Assembly (NCBI RefSeq): GCF_048773025.1 | Contig: NC_133555.1 | Coordinates: 57,359,206 to 57,423,205 of the forward strand | DNA: 64,000 nucleotides | Direction: 5' to 3' | Source of the DNA: Camelus bactrianus | Lineage: Eukaryota; Chordata; Mammalia; Artiodactyla; Camelidae | Shown: positions 48,961-62,539 of the stretch, piece by piece | How positions within the stretch are numbered: position 1 is the stretch's first letter | Layout: each line of letters begins with the position of its first letter | Notes under the pieces: generated by a model | Seen by the model: only the letters and a program-made list of their open reading frames with translations | Told to the model about the DNA's origin: nothing | Database searches by the model: none | Program-made: the position numbers and the translations under genes

Positions 48961-51900
48961 CAACTGAAAAGAAACTTTGTGTTCCCAACAAGCTAGGTGA
49001 AGGACGGCTTTCACACACACTTATCTCTCAGAACTGAGCAAGTGAAGAGACCTTCGTTCATCTAGCACCAAGGGAACGGGTTGCAGGAGACACTTTTTCT
49101 CTGCTTTCTCAGTCTGTTTCCTAGTGCCGGTTTGAAGTTCCTGCAGTTTTCACTGTAAAACCGAGTTGGAGCTTGTACCTCCCCATATATATGTATGGAA
49201 TGGAGTTTGCAACTGAAAAGAAACTTTGTGTTCCCAACAAGCTAGTTGAATTCGGCTTTCACACACACTTATCTCTCAGAACTGAGCAAGTGGAGAGACG
49301 TTCGTTCATCTAGCACCAAGGGAACGGGTTGCAGGGGACACATTTTCTCTGCTTTCTCAGTCTGTTTCCTAGTGCCGGTTTGAAGTTCCTGCAGTTTACA
49401 CTGTAAACCTAGTTGGAGCTTGTACATCCCCATATATATTTATGGAATGGAGTTTGCTACTGAAAAGATACTTTGTGTTCCCAACAAGCTAGTTGAAGGA
49501 CGGCTTTAACACACACTTATCTCTCGGAACTGAGCAAGTGGAGAGACTTTCGTTCATCTAGCACCAAGGGAAAGGTTTGCAGGAGACACATATTCTCTGC
49601 TTTCTCAATCTGTTTCCTAGTGCCGGTTTGAAGTTCCTGCAGTTTTCACTGTAAAACCGAGTTGGAGCTTGTACCTCCCCATATATATGTATGGAATGGA
49701 GTTTGCAACTGAAAAGAAACTTTGTGTTCCCAATAAGCTAGGTGAAAGACGGTATTCACTCACACACATCTCTCAGAACTGAGCAATTGGAGAGACGTTC
49801 GTTCATCTAGCACCAAGGGAACGGGTTGCAGGAGACACTTTTTCTCTGCTTTCTAAGTCTGTTTCCTAGTGCCAGTTTAAAGTTCCTGCAGTTTTCACTG
49901 TAAAACCGAGTTGGAGCTAGTACCTCCCCATATATATGTATGGAATGGAGTTTGCAACTGAAAAGAAACTTTGTGTTCCCAGCAAGCTAGCTGAAGGACG
50001 GCTTTCACACACACTTATCCCTCAGAACTGAGCAATTGTTGAGACGTTCGTTCATCTATCACCAATGGAACGGGTTGCAAGAGAAAATTTTTCTCTGCTT
50101 TCTCAGTCTGTTTCTTAGTGCCGGTTTGAAGTTCCTGCAGTTTTCCCTGTAAAACCGGGTTGGAGCTTGTACCTCCCCATATATATGTATGGAATGGAGT
50201 TTGCAACTGAAAAGAAACTTTGTGTTCCCAACAAGCAAGGTGAAGGACGGCTTTCACACACACAAATCTCTCAGAACTGAGCAAGTGGAGAGACGTTCGT
50301 TCATCTAGCACCAAGGGAACGGGTTGCAGGATACACTTTTTCTCTGTTTTCTCATTCTGTTTCCTAGTGCCGGTTTGAAGTTCCTGCAATTTTCACTGTA
50401 AAATCGAGTTGGAGCTAGTACCTCCCCATATATATGTATGGAATGGAGTTTGCAACTGAAAAGAATCTTTGTGTTCCCAACAAGCTAGGTGAATTCGGCT
50501 TTCACACACACTTATCTCTCAGAACTGAGCAAGTGGAGAGACGTTCGTTCATCTAGCACCAATTGAACGGGTTGCAGGGGACACATTTTCTCTGCTTTCT
50601 CAGTCTGTTTCCTAGTGCCGGTTTGAAGTTCCTGCAGTTTACACTGTAAAACCTAGTTGGAGCTTGTACCTCCCCATATATAAGTATGGAATGGAGTTTG
50701 CTACTGAAAAGAAACTTTGTGTTCCCTACAAGCTAGGTGAAGGACGGCTTTCACACACACTTATCTCTCGGAACTGAGCAAGTGGAGAGACTTTCGTTCA
50801 TCTAGCACCAAGGGAAAAGTTTGCAGGAGACACATATTCTCTGCTTTCTCAATCTGTTTCCTAGTGCCGGTTTGAAGTTCCTGCAGTTTTCACTGTAAAA
50901 GCGAGTTGGAGCTTGTACCTCCCCATATATATGTATGGAATGGAGTTTGCAACTGAAAAGAAACTTTGTGTTCCCAATAAGCTAGGTGAAGGACGGTATT
51001 CACTCACACACATCTCTCAGAACTGAGCAAGTGGAGAGACGTTCGTTCATCTAGCACCAAGTGAACGCGTTGCAGGAGACACTATTTCTCTGCTTTCACA
51101 TTCTGTTTCCTAGTGCCGGTTTGAAGTTCCTGCAGTTTTCACCGTAAAACAGATTTGGAGCTTGTACCTCCCCGTATATATATATGGAATGGAGTTTGCA
51201 ACTGAAAAGAAACTTTGTGTTCCCAACAAGCTAGGTGAAGGACGGCTTTCACACACACTTATCTCTCAGAACTGAGCAAGTGGAGAGACGTTCGTTCATC
51301 TAGCACCAAGGGAACGGGTTGCAGGAGACACTTTTTCTCTGCATTCTCAGTCTGTTTCCTAGTGCCGGTTTGAAGTTCCTGCAGTTTTCACTGTCAAACC
51401 GTGTTGGAGCTTGTACCTCCCCATATATATGTATGGAATGGAGTTTGCAACTGAAAATAAACTTTGTGTTCCCAACAAGCTAGGTGAAGGACTGCTTTCA
51501 CACAGACTTATCTCTCAGAACTGAGCAATTGGAGAGACGTTCGTTCATCTAGCACCAAGGGAACGGGTTGCAGGAGAAACTTTTTCTCTGCTTTCACAGT
51601 CTGTTTCCTAGTGCCGGTTTGAAGTTCCTGCAGTTTTCATGGAAAACCGATTTGGAGCTATTACTTCCCCATATATATGTATGGAATGGATTTTGCAACT
51701 GAAAAGAAACTTTGTGTTCCCAACAAGCTAGGTGAAGGACGGCTTTCACACACACTTATCTCTCACAACTGAGCAAGTGGAGAGATGTTCGTTCATCTAG
51801 CACCAAGGGAACGGGTTGCAGGCGACACTTTTTCTCTGCTTTCTCAGTCTGTTTCCTAGTGCCGGTTTGAAGTTCCTGCAGTTTTAACTGTAAAACCGAG

Positions 51901-53250
51901 TTGGAGCTAGTACCTCCCCATATATATGTATGGAATGGAGTTTGCAACTGAAAAGAAACTTTGTGTTCCCAACAAGCTAGTTGAAGGACGGCTTTCACAC
52001 ACATTTATCTCTCGGAACTGAGCAAGTGGAGAGACGTTCGTTCATCTAGCACCAAGGGAACGGGTTGCAGGAGACACTTTTTCTCTGCTTTCTCAGTCTG
52101 TTTCCTAGTGCCGGTTTGAAGTTCCTGCAGTTTTCACTGTAAAACCGAGTTGGAGCTTGTACCTCCCCATATATATGTATGGAATGGAGTTTGCAACTGA
52201 AAAGAAACTTTGTGTTCCCAACAACCAAGGTGAAGGACGGCTTTCACACACACTTATCTCTCGGAACTGAGCAAGTGGAGAGACGTTCGTTCATCTAGCA
52301 CCGGGGTAACGGGTTGCAGGAGACACTAATTCTCTGCTTTCTCAGTCTGTTTCCTAGTGCCGGTTTGATGTTCCTGCAGTTTTCACTGTAAAACAGTTTT
52401 GGAGCTAGAGCCTCCCCATATATATGTATGGAATGGAGTTTGCAACTGAAAAGAAACTTTGTGTTCCCAACACGCTAGGTGAAGTACGGCTTTCACACAC
52501 ACTTATCTCTCAGAACTGAGCAAGTGGAGAGACGTTCGTTCATCAAGCACCAAGGGAACCGGTTGCAGGAGACACAATTTCTCTGCTTTCTCAGTCTGTT
52601 TCATAGTGCCGGTTTGAAGTTCCTGCAGTTTTCACTGTAAAAGCGAGTTGGAGCTTGTACCTCCCCATATATATGTATGGAATGGAGTTTGCAACTGAAA
52701 AGAAACTTTGTGTTCCCAACAAGCTAGTTGAAGGACGGCTTTCACACACATTTATCTCTCGGAACTGAGCAAGTGGAGAGACGTTCGTTCATCTAGCACC
52801 AAGGGAACGGGTTGCAGGACACACTTTTTCTCTGCTTTCTCAGTCTGTTTCCTAGTGCCGGTTTGAAGTTCCTGCAGTTTTCACTGTAAAACCGAGTTGG
52901 AGCTTGTACCTCCCCATATATATGTATGGAATGGAGTTTGCAACTGAAAAGAAACTTTGTGTTCCCAACAACCAAGGTGAAGGACGGCTTTCACACACAC
53001 TTATCTCTCGGAACTGAGCAAGTGGAGAGACGTTCGTTCATCTAGCACCGGGGTAACGGGTTGCAGGAGACACTTTTTCTCTGCTTTCTCAGTCTGTTTC
53101 CTAGTGCCGGTTTGATGTTCCTGCAGTTTTCACTGTAAAACAGTTTTGGAGCTAGTACCTCCCCATATATATGTATGGAATGGAGTTTGCAACTGAAAAG
53201 AAACTTTGTGTTCCCAACAAGCTAGGTGAAGGACGGCTTTCACACACACT
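48961..53250 (+). repeat. A-K satellite cassettes after the 8460-bp repeats
   Basis: Reading order: K (AAGTGAAGAGACC near 49043), A (GAATTC at 49248), B, a C-left hybrid, two units with CAATTGTTGAGACG and a relative of it, A (50491), B, C, D, E, F-like, G, H, I, G, H. This is the A-K order again, so the L-U material of the 8460-bp blocks is flanked on both sides by A-K material. The CAATTGTTGAGACG unit near 50030 is shared with units near 765, 5500, 40080 and 48540. Confidence 0.75.
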
Positions 53251-56200
53251 TATCTCTCGGAACTGAGCAAGTGGAGAGACGTTCGTTCATCTAGCACCGG
53301 GGGAACGGGTTGCAGGAGACACTTTTTCTCTGCTTTCTCAGTCTGTTTCCTAGTGCCGGTTTGAAGTTCCTGCAGTTTTCACTGTAAAACCGTGTTGGAG
53401 CTTCTACATCCTCATATATATGTATGGAATGGAGTTTGCATCTGAAAAGAAACTTTGTGTTCCCAACAATCTACGTGAAGGACGGCTTTCACACACACAT
53501 TTCTCTCAGAACTGAGCATGTGGAGAGACGTTCGTTCATCTAGCACCAAGGGAACGGGTTGCAGGAGACACATTTTCCCTGCTTTCTCAGTCCGTTTCCT
53601 AGTGCCGGTTTGAAGTTCCTGCAGTTTTCACACTAAAACCGAGTTGGAGCTTGTACCTCACCATATATATGTATGGAATGGAGTTGGCAACTGAAAAGAA
53701 ACTTTGTGTTCCCAACAAGCTGGGTGAAGGACGGCTTTCACACACACTTATCTCTCAGAACTGAGCAAGTGGAGAGACGTTCGTTCATCTAGCACCAAGG
53801 GAACGGGTTGCAGGAGACACTTTTTCTCTGCTTTCTCAGTCTGTTTCCTAGTACCGGTTTGAAGTTCCTGCAGTTTTCACTGGAAAACCGATTTGGAACT
53901 AGTATCTCCCCATATATATGTATGGAATGGAGTTTGCAACTGAAAAGAAACTTTGTGTTCCCAACAAGCTAGGTGAAGGACGGCTTACACACACACTTAT
54001 CTCTCAGAACTGAGCAAGTGGAGAGACGTTCGTTCATCTAGCACCAAGGGAACGGGTTGCAGGAGACACTTTTTCTCTGCTTTCTCAGTCTGTTTCCTAG
54101 TGCCGGTTTGAAGTTCCTGCAGTTTTCACTGTAAATCCGAGTTGGAGCTAGTACCTCCCCATATATATGTATGGAATGGAGTTTGCAACTGAAAAGAAAC
54201 TTTTGGTTCCCAACACGCTAGGTGAAGGACGGCTTTCACACACACTTATCTCTCCGAACTGAGCAAGTGGAGAGATGTTCGTTCATCTAGCACCAAGGGA
54301 ACGTGTTGCAGGAGACACTTTTTCTCTGCTTTCTCAGTCTGTTTCCTAGTGCCAGTTTGAAGTTCCTGCATTTTTCACTGTAAAACCGAGTTGGAGCTAG
54401 TACATACCCATATATATGTATGGAATGGAGTTTGCAACTGAAAAGAAACTTTGTGTTCCCAACAAGCTAGGTGAAGGACGGCTTTCACACACACTTATCT
54501 CTCAGAACTGAGCAAGTGGAGAGACGTTCGTTCATCTAGCACCAAGGGAACGGGTTGCAGGAGACACTTTTTCTCTGCTTTCTCAGTCTGTTTCCTAGTG
54601 CCGGTTTGAAGTTCCTGCAGTTTTCCCTGTAAAACCGAGTTGGAGCTTGTACCTCCCCATATATATGTATGGAATGGAGTTTGCAACTGAAAAGAATCTT
54701 TGTGTTCCCAACAAGCTAGGGGAAGGACGGCTTTCACACACACTTATCTCTCAGAACTGAGCAAGTGGAGAGACGTTCGTTCATCTAGCACCAAGGGAAC
54801 GGGTTGCAGGAGACATTTTTTTCTCTGCTTTCTCAGTCTGTTTCCTAGTGCCGGTTTGATGTTCCTGCAGTTTTCACTGTAAAACCGAGTTGGAGCTAGT
54901 ACCTCCCCATATATATGTATGGAATGGGGTTTGCAACTGAAAAGAAACTTTGTGTTCCCAACAAGCTAGCTGAAGCACGGCTTACACACACACTTATCTC
55001 TCAGAACTGAGCAAGTGGAGAGACGTTCGTTCATCTAGCACCAAGGGAACGGGTTGCAGGAGACACTTTTTCTCTGCTTTCTCAGTCTGTTTCCTAGTGC
55101 CGGCTTGAAGTTCCTGCAGTTTTCACTGTAAAACCGAGTTGGAGCTAGTACCACCCCATATATATGTATGGAATGGAGTTTGCAACTGAAAAGAAACTTT
55201 GTGTTCCCAACACGCTATGTGAAGGACGGCTTTCACACACACTTATCTCTCAGAACTGAGCAAGTGGAGAAACGTTCGTTCATCTAGCACCAAGGGAACG
55301 GGTTGCAGGAGGCACTTTTTCTCTGCTTTCTAAGTCTGTTTCCTAGTACCGGTTTGAAGTTCCTGCAGTTTTCACTGTAAAACCGAGTTGGAGCTTGTAC
55401 CTCCCCATATATATGTATGGAAGGGAGTTTGCAACTGAAAAGAAACTTTGTGTTCCCAACAAGCTAGGTGAAGTACGGCTTTCACACACACTTATCTCTC
55501 GGAACTGAGCAAGAGGAGAGACGTTCGTTCATCTACCACCGGGGGAACGGGTTGCAGGAGATACTTTTTCTCTGCTTTCTCAGTCTGTTTCCTAGTGCCG
55601 GTTTGATGTTCCTGCAGTTTTCACTGTAAAACCGATTTGGAGCTAGTACCTCCCCATATATATGTATGGAATGGAGTTTGCAACTGAAAAGAAACTTTGT
55701 GTTCCCAACACGCTAGGTGAAAGACGGCTTTCACACACACTTATCTCTCAGAACTGAGCAAGTGGAGAGACGTTCGCTCATCTAGCACCAATGGAACGGG
55801 TTGCAGGAGAAACTTTTTCTTTGCTTTCTCAGTCTGTTTCCTTGTGCCGGTTTGAAGTTCCTGCAGTTTTCACTGGAAAACCGAGGTGGAACTAGTACCT
55901 CCCCATATATATGTATGGAATGGTGTTTGCAACTGAAAAGAAACTCTGTGTTCTCAACAAGCTAGGTGAAGGACGGCTTTCACACACACTAATCTCTCAG
56001 AACTGAGCAAGTGGAGAGACGTTCGTTCATTTAGCACCAAGGGAACGGGTTGCAGGAGACACTATTTCTCTGCTTTCTCAGTCTGTTTCCTAGTGCCGGT
56101 TTGAAGTTCCTGCAGTTTTCACTGTAAAACCGAGTTGGAGCTAGTACCTCCCCATATATATTTATGGAATGGAGTTTGCAACTGAAAAGAAACTTTGTGT

Positions 56201-58729
56201 TCCCAACAAGCTAGTTGAAGGACGGCTTTCACACACACTTATCTCTCGGAACTGAGCAAGTGGAGAGACTTTCGTTCATCTAGCACCAAGGGAACGGGTT
56301 GCAGGAGACACTTTTTCTCTGCTTTGTCAGTCTGATTCCTAGTGCCGTTTTGAAGTTCCTGCAGTTTTCACTGTAAAACCGAGTTGGAGCTTGTACCTCC
56401 CCATATATATGAATGGAATGGAGTTTGCAACTGAAAATAAACTTTGTGTTCCCAACAAGCAAGGTGAAGGACGGCTTTCACACACACTTATCTCTCAGAA
56501 CGGAGCAAGTGGAGAGACGTTCGTTCATCTAGCACCAAGGGAACGGGTTGCAGGAGACATTTTTTCTCTGCTTTCTCAGTCTGTTTCCTAGTGCCGGTTT
56601 GATGTTCCTGCAGTTTTCACTGTAAAACCGAGTTGGAGCTAGTACCTCCCCATATATATGTATGGAATGGGGTTTGCAACTGAAAAGAAACTTTGTGTTC
56701 CCAACAAGCTAGCTGAAGCACGGCTTACACACACACTTATCTCTCAGAACTGAGCAAGTGGAGAGACGTTCGTTCATCTAGCACCAAGGGAACGGGTTGC
56801 AGGAGACACTTTTTCTCTGCTTTCTCAGTCTGTTTCCTAGTGCCGGTTTGAAGTTCCTGCAGTTTTAACTGTAAAACCGAGTTGGAGCTTGTACCTCCCC
56901 ATATATATGTAAGGAATGGAGTTTGCAACTGAAAAGAAACTTTGTGTTCCCAACAAGCTAGGTGAAGGACGGCTTTCACACACACTTATCTCTCGGAACT
57001 GAGCAAGTAGAGAGACGTTCGTTCATCTAGCACCGGGGGAACGGGTTGCAGGAGAAACTTTTTCTCTGCTTTCTCAGTCTGTTTCTTAGTGCCGGTTTGA
57101 AGTTCCTGCAGTTTTCATGGAAAACCGATTTGGAGCTATTACTTCCCCATATATATGTATGGAATGTAGTTTGCAACTGAAAAGAAACTTTGTGTTCCCA
57201 ACAACCAAGGTGAAGGACGGCTTTCACACACACTTATCTCTCGGAACTGAGCAAGTGGAGAGACGTTCGTTCATCTAGCACCGGGGTAACGGGTTGCAGG
57301 AGACACTATTTCTCTGCTTTCTCAGTCTTTTTCCTAGTGCCGGTTTGAAGTTCCTGCAGTTTTCACTGTAAAACCGTGTTGGAGCTTCTACATCCTCATA
57401 TATATGTATGGAATGGAGTTTGCATCTGAAAAGAAACTTTGTGTTCCCAACAATCTAGGTGAAGGACGGCTTTCACACACACATTTCTCTCAGAACTGAG
57501 CATGTGGAGAGACGTTCGTTCATCTAGCACCAAGGGAACGGGTTGCAGGAGACACATTTTCCCTGATTTCTCAGTCCGTTTCCTAGTGCCGGTTTGAAGT
57601 TCCTGCAGTTTTCACACTAAAACCGAGTTGGAGCTAGTACTTCACCATATATATGTATGGAATGGAGTTGGCAACTGAAAAGAAACTTTGTGTTCCCAAC
57701 AAGCTAGGTGAAGGACGGCTTTCACACACACTTATCTCTCAGAACTGAGCAAGTGGAGAGACGTTCGTTCATCTAGCACCAAGGGAACGGGTTGCAGGAG
57801 ACACTTTTTCTCTGCTTTCTCAGTCTGTTTCCTAGTGCCGGTTTGAAGTTCCTGCAGTTTTCACTGTAAATCCGAGTTGGAGCTAGTACCTCCCCATATA
57901 TATGTATGGAATGGAGTTTGCAACTGAAAAGAAACTTTGTGTTCCCAACAAGCTAGGTGAAAGACGGCTTACACACACAATTATCTCTCAGAACTGAGCA
58001 AGTGGAGAGACGTTCGTTCATCTAGCACCAAGGGAACGGGTTGCAGGAGACACTTTTTCTCTGCTTTCTCAGTCTGTTTCCTAGTGCCGGTTTGAAGTTC
58101 CTGCAGTTTTCACTGTAAATCCGAGTTGGAGCTAGTACCTCCCCATATATATGTATGGAATGGAGTTTGCAACTGAAAAGAAACTTTTGGTACCCAACAC
58201 GCTAGGTGAAGGACGGCTTTCACTCACACTTATCTCTCCGAACTGAGCAAGTGGAGAGACGTTCGTTCATCTAGCACCAAGGGAACGGGTTGCAGGAGAC
58301 ACTTTTTCTCTGCTTTCTCAGTCTGTTTCCTAGTGCCAGTTTGAAGTTCCTGCATTTTTCACTGTAAAACCGAGTTGGAGCTAGTACATACCCATATATA
58401 TGTATGGAATGGAGTTTGCAACTGAAAAGAAACTTTGTGTTCCCAACAAGCTAGGTGAAGGACGGCTTTCACACACACTTATCTCTCAGAACTGAGCAAG
58501 TGGAGAGACGTTCATTCATCTAGCACCAAGGGAACGGGTTGCAGGAGACACTTTTTCTCTGCTTTCTCAGTCTGTTTCCTAGTGCCGGTTTGAAGTTCCT
58601 GCAGTTTTCCCTGTAAAACCGAGTTGGAGCTTGTACCTCCCCATATATATGTATGGAATGGAGTTTGCAACTGAAAAGAATCTTTGTGTTCCCAACAAGC
58701 TAGGGGAAGGACGGCTTTCACACACACTT

Positions 58730-60720
58730 ATCTCTCAGAACTGAGCAAGTGGAGAGACGTTCGTTCATCTAGCACCAAGGGAACGGGTTGCAGGAGACAT
58801 TTTTTTCTCTGCTTTCTCAGTCTGTTTCCTAGTGCCGGTTTGATGTTCCTGCAGTTTTCACTGTAAAACCGAGTTGGAGCTAGTACCTCCCCATATATAT
58901 GTATGGAATGGGGTTTGCAACTGAAAAGAAACTTTGTGTTCCCAACAAGCTAGTTGAAGCACGGCTTACACACACACTTATCTCTCAGAACTGAGATAGT
59001 GGAGAGACGTTCGTTCATCTAGCACCAAGGGAACGGGTTGCAGGAGACACTATTTCTCTGCTTTCTCAGTCTGTTTCCTAGTGCCGGTTTGAAGTTCCTG
59101 CAGTTTTCACTGTAAAACCGAGTTGGAGCTAGTACCTCCCCATATATATGTATGGAATGGAGTTTGCAACTGAAAAGAAACTTTGTGTTCCCAACACGCT
59201 ATGTGAAGGACGGCTTTCACACACACTTATCTCTCAGAACTGAGCAAGTGGAGAAACGTTCGTTCATCTAGCACCAAGGGAACGGGTTGCAGGAGGCACT
59301 TTTTCTCTGCTTTCTCAGTCTGTTTCCTAGTACCGGTTTGAAGTTCCTGCAGTTTTCACTGTAAAACCGAGTTGGAGCTTGTACCTCCCCATATATATGT
59401 ATGGAATGGAGTTTGCAACTGAAAAGAAACTTTGTGTTCCCAACAAGCTAGGTGAAGTACGGCTTTCACACACACTTATCTCTCGGAACTGAGCAAGCGG
59501 AAAGACGTTCGTTCATCTAGCACCGGGGGAACGGGTTGCAGGAGACACTTTTTCTCTGCTTTCTCAGTCTGTTTCCTAGTGCCGGTTTGATGTTCCTGCA
59601 GTTTTCACTGTAAAACCGATTTGGAGCTAGTACCTCCCCATATATATGTATGGAATGGAGTTTGCAACTGAAAAGAAACTTTGTGTTCCCAACACGCTAG
59701 GTGAAGGACGGCTTTCACACACACTTATCTCTCAGAACTGAGCAAGTGGAGAGACGTTCGTTCATCTAGCACCAAGGGAACGGGTTGCAGGAGACATTTT
59801 TTCCTCTGCTTTCTCAGTCTGTTTCCTAGTGCCGGTTTGATGTTCCTGCAGTTTTCACTGTAAAACCGAGTTGGAGCTGGTACCTCCCCATATATATGTA
59901 TGGAATGGGGTTTGCAACTGAAAAGAAACTTTGTGTTCCCAACAAGCTAGCTGAAGCACGGCTTACACACACACTTATATCTCAGAACTGAGCAAGTGGA
60001 GAGACGTTCGTTCATCTAGCACCAAGGGAACGGGTTGCAGGAGACACTTTTTCTCTGCTTTCTCAGTCTGTTTCCTAGTGCCGGTTTGAAGTTCCTGCAG
60101 TTTTAACTGTAAAACCGATTTGGAGCTAGTACCTCCCCATATATATGTATGGAATGGAGTTTGCAACTGAAAAGAAACTTTGTGTTCCCAACACGCTATG
60201 TGAAGGACGGCTTTCACACACACTTATCTCTCAGAACTGAGCAAGTGGAGAAACGTTCGTTCATCTAGCACCAAGGGAACGGGTTGCAGGAGACACTTTT
60301 TCTCTGCTTTCTCAGTCTGTTTCCTTGTACCGGTTTGAAGTTCCTGCAGTTTTCACTGTAAAACCGAGTTGGAGCTTGTACCTCCCCATATATATGTATG
60401 GAATTGAGTTTGAAACTGAAAAGAAACTTTGTGTTCCCAACAAGCTAGGTGAAGCACGGCTTTCACACACACTTATCTCTCGGAACTGAGCAAGTAGAGA
60501 GACGTTCGTTCATCTAGCACCGGGGGAACGGGTTGCAGGAGAAACTTTTTCTCTGCTTTCTCAGTCTGTTTCCTAGTGCCGGTTTGAAGTTCCTGCAGTT
60601 TTCATGGAAAACCGATTTGGAGCTATTACTTCCCCATATATATTTATGGAACGGAGTTTGCAACTGAAAAGAAACTTTGTGTTCCCAACAAGCTAGGTGA
60701 AGTACGGCTTTCACACACAC
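58730..60720 (+). repeat. R-S-T-U tetramer in tandem duplicate
   Basis: R, S, T, U occur at about 58.73-59.72 kb and again at about 59.72-60.72 kb. The ATGGGGTTTGC marker is offset by 997 bp (four units plus 1 bp). The second R has GACATTTTTTCCTCTG where the first has GACATTTTTTTCTCTG. The second U merges into an E-type right half. Boundaries are approximate. Confidence 0.7.
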
Positions 60721-62539
60721 TTATCTCTCACAACTGAGCAAGTGGAGAGACGTTCGTTCATCTAGCACCAAGGGAACGGGTTGCAGGCGACACTTTTTCT
60801 CTGCTTTCTCAGTCTGTTTCCTAGTGCCGGTTTGAAGTTCCTGCAGTTTTCACTGTAAATCCGAGTTGGAGCTAGTACCTCCCCATATATATGTATGGAA
60901 TGGAGTTTGCAACTGAAAAGAAACTTTGTGTTCCCAACACCAAGGTGAAGGACGGCTTTCACACACACTTATCTCTCGGAACTGAGCAAGTGGAGAGACG
61001 TTCGTTCATCTAGCACCGGGATAACGGGTTGCAGGAGACACTTTTTCTCTGCTTTCTCAGTCTGTTTCCTAGTGCCGGTTTGATGTTCCTGCAGTTTTCA
61101 CTGTAAAACCGTTTTGGAGCTAGTACCTCCCCATATATATTTATGGAATGGAGTTTGCAACTGAAAAGAAACTTTGTGTTCCCAACACGCTAGGTGAAGT
61201 AAGGCTTTCACACACACTTATCTCTCAGAACTGAGCAAGTGGAGAGATGTTCGTTCATCTAGCACCAAGGGAACCGGTTGCAGGAGACACATTTTCTCTG
61301 CTTTCTCAGTCTGTTTCATAGTGCCGGTTTGAAGTTCCTGCAGTTTTCACTGTAAAAGCGAGTTGGAGCTTGTACCTCCCCATATATATGTATGGAATGG
61401 AGTTTGCAACTGAAAAGAAACTTTGTGTTCCCAACAAGCTAGTTGAAGGACGGCTTTCACACACACTTATCTCTCGGAACTGAGCAAGTGGAGAGAGTTT
61501 CGTTCATCTAGCACTAAGGGAACGGGTTGCAGGAGACACTTTTTCTCTGCTTTCTCAGTCTGTTTCCTAGTGCCGGTTTGAAGTTCCTGCAGTTTTCAAT
61601 GTAAAACCGAGTTGGAGCTTGTACCTCCCCATATATATGTATGGAATGGAGTTTGCAACTGAAAAGAAACCTTGTGTTCCCAAGAAGCTAGGTGAAGGAC
61701 GGCTTTCACACACACTTATCTCTCGGAACTGAGCAAGTGGAGAGACGTTCGTTCATCTAGCACCGGGGGAACGGGTTGCAGGAGACACTTTTTCTCTGCT
61801 TTCTCAGTCTGTTTCCTAGTGCCGGTTTGAAGTTCCTGCAGTTTTCACTGTAAAACCGTGTTGGAGCTTCTACATCCTCATATATATGTATGGAATGGAG
61901 TTTGCATCTGAAAAGAAACTTTGTGTTCCCAACAATCTAGGTGAAGGACGGCTTTCACACACATATTTCTCTCAGAACTGAGCATGTGGAGAGACGTTCG
62001 TTCATCTAGCACCAAGGGAACGGGTTGCAGGAGACACATTTTCCCTGCTTTCTCAGTCCGTTTCCTAGTGCCGGTTTGAAGTTCCTGCAGTTTTCACACT
62101 AAAACCGAGTTGGAGCTAGTACCTCACCATATATGTTTATGGAATGGAGTTGGCAACTGAAAAGAAACTTTGTGTTCCCAACAAGCTAGGTGAAGGACGG
62201 CTTTCACACACACTTATCTCTCAGAACTGAGCAAGAGGAGAGACGTTCGTTCATCTAGCACCAAGGGAACGGGTTGCAGGAGACACTTTTTCTCTGCTTT
62301 CTCAGTCTGTTTCCTAGTACCGGTTTGAAGTTCCTGCAGTTTTCACTGGAAAACCGATTTGGAACTAGTACCTCCCCTTATATATGTATGGAATGGAGTT
62401 TGCAACTGAAAAGAAACTTTGTGTTTCCAACAAGCTAGGTGAAGGACGTCTTACACACACACTTATCTCTCAGAACTGAGCAAGTGGAGAGACGTTCGTT
62501 CATCTAGCACCAAGGGAACGGGTTGCAGGAGACACTTTT

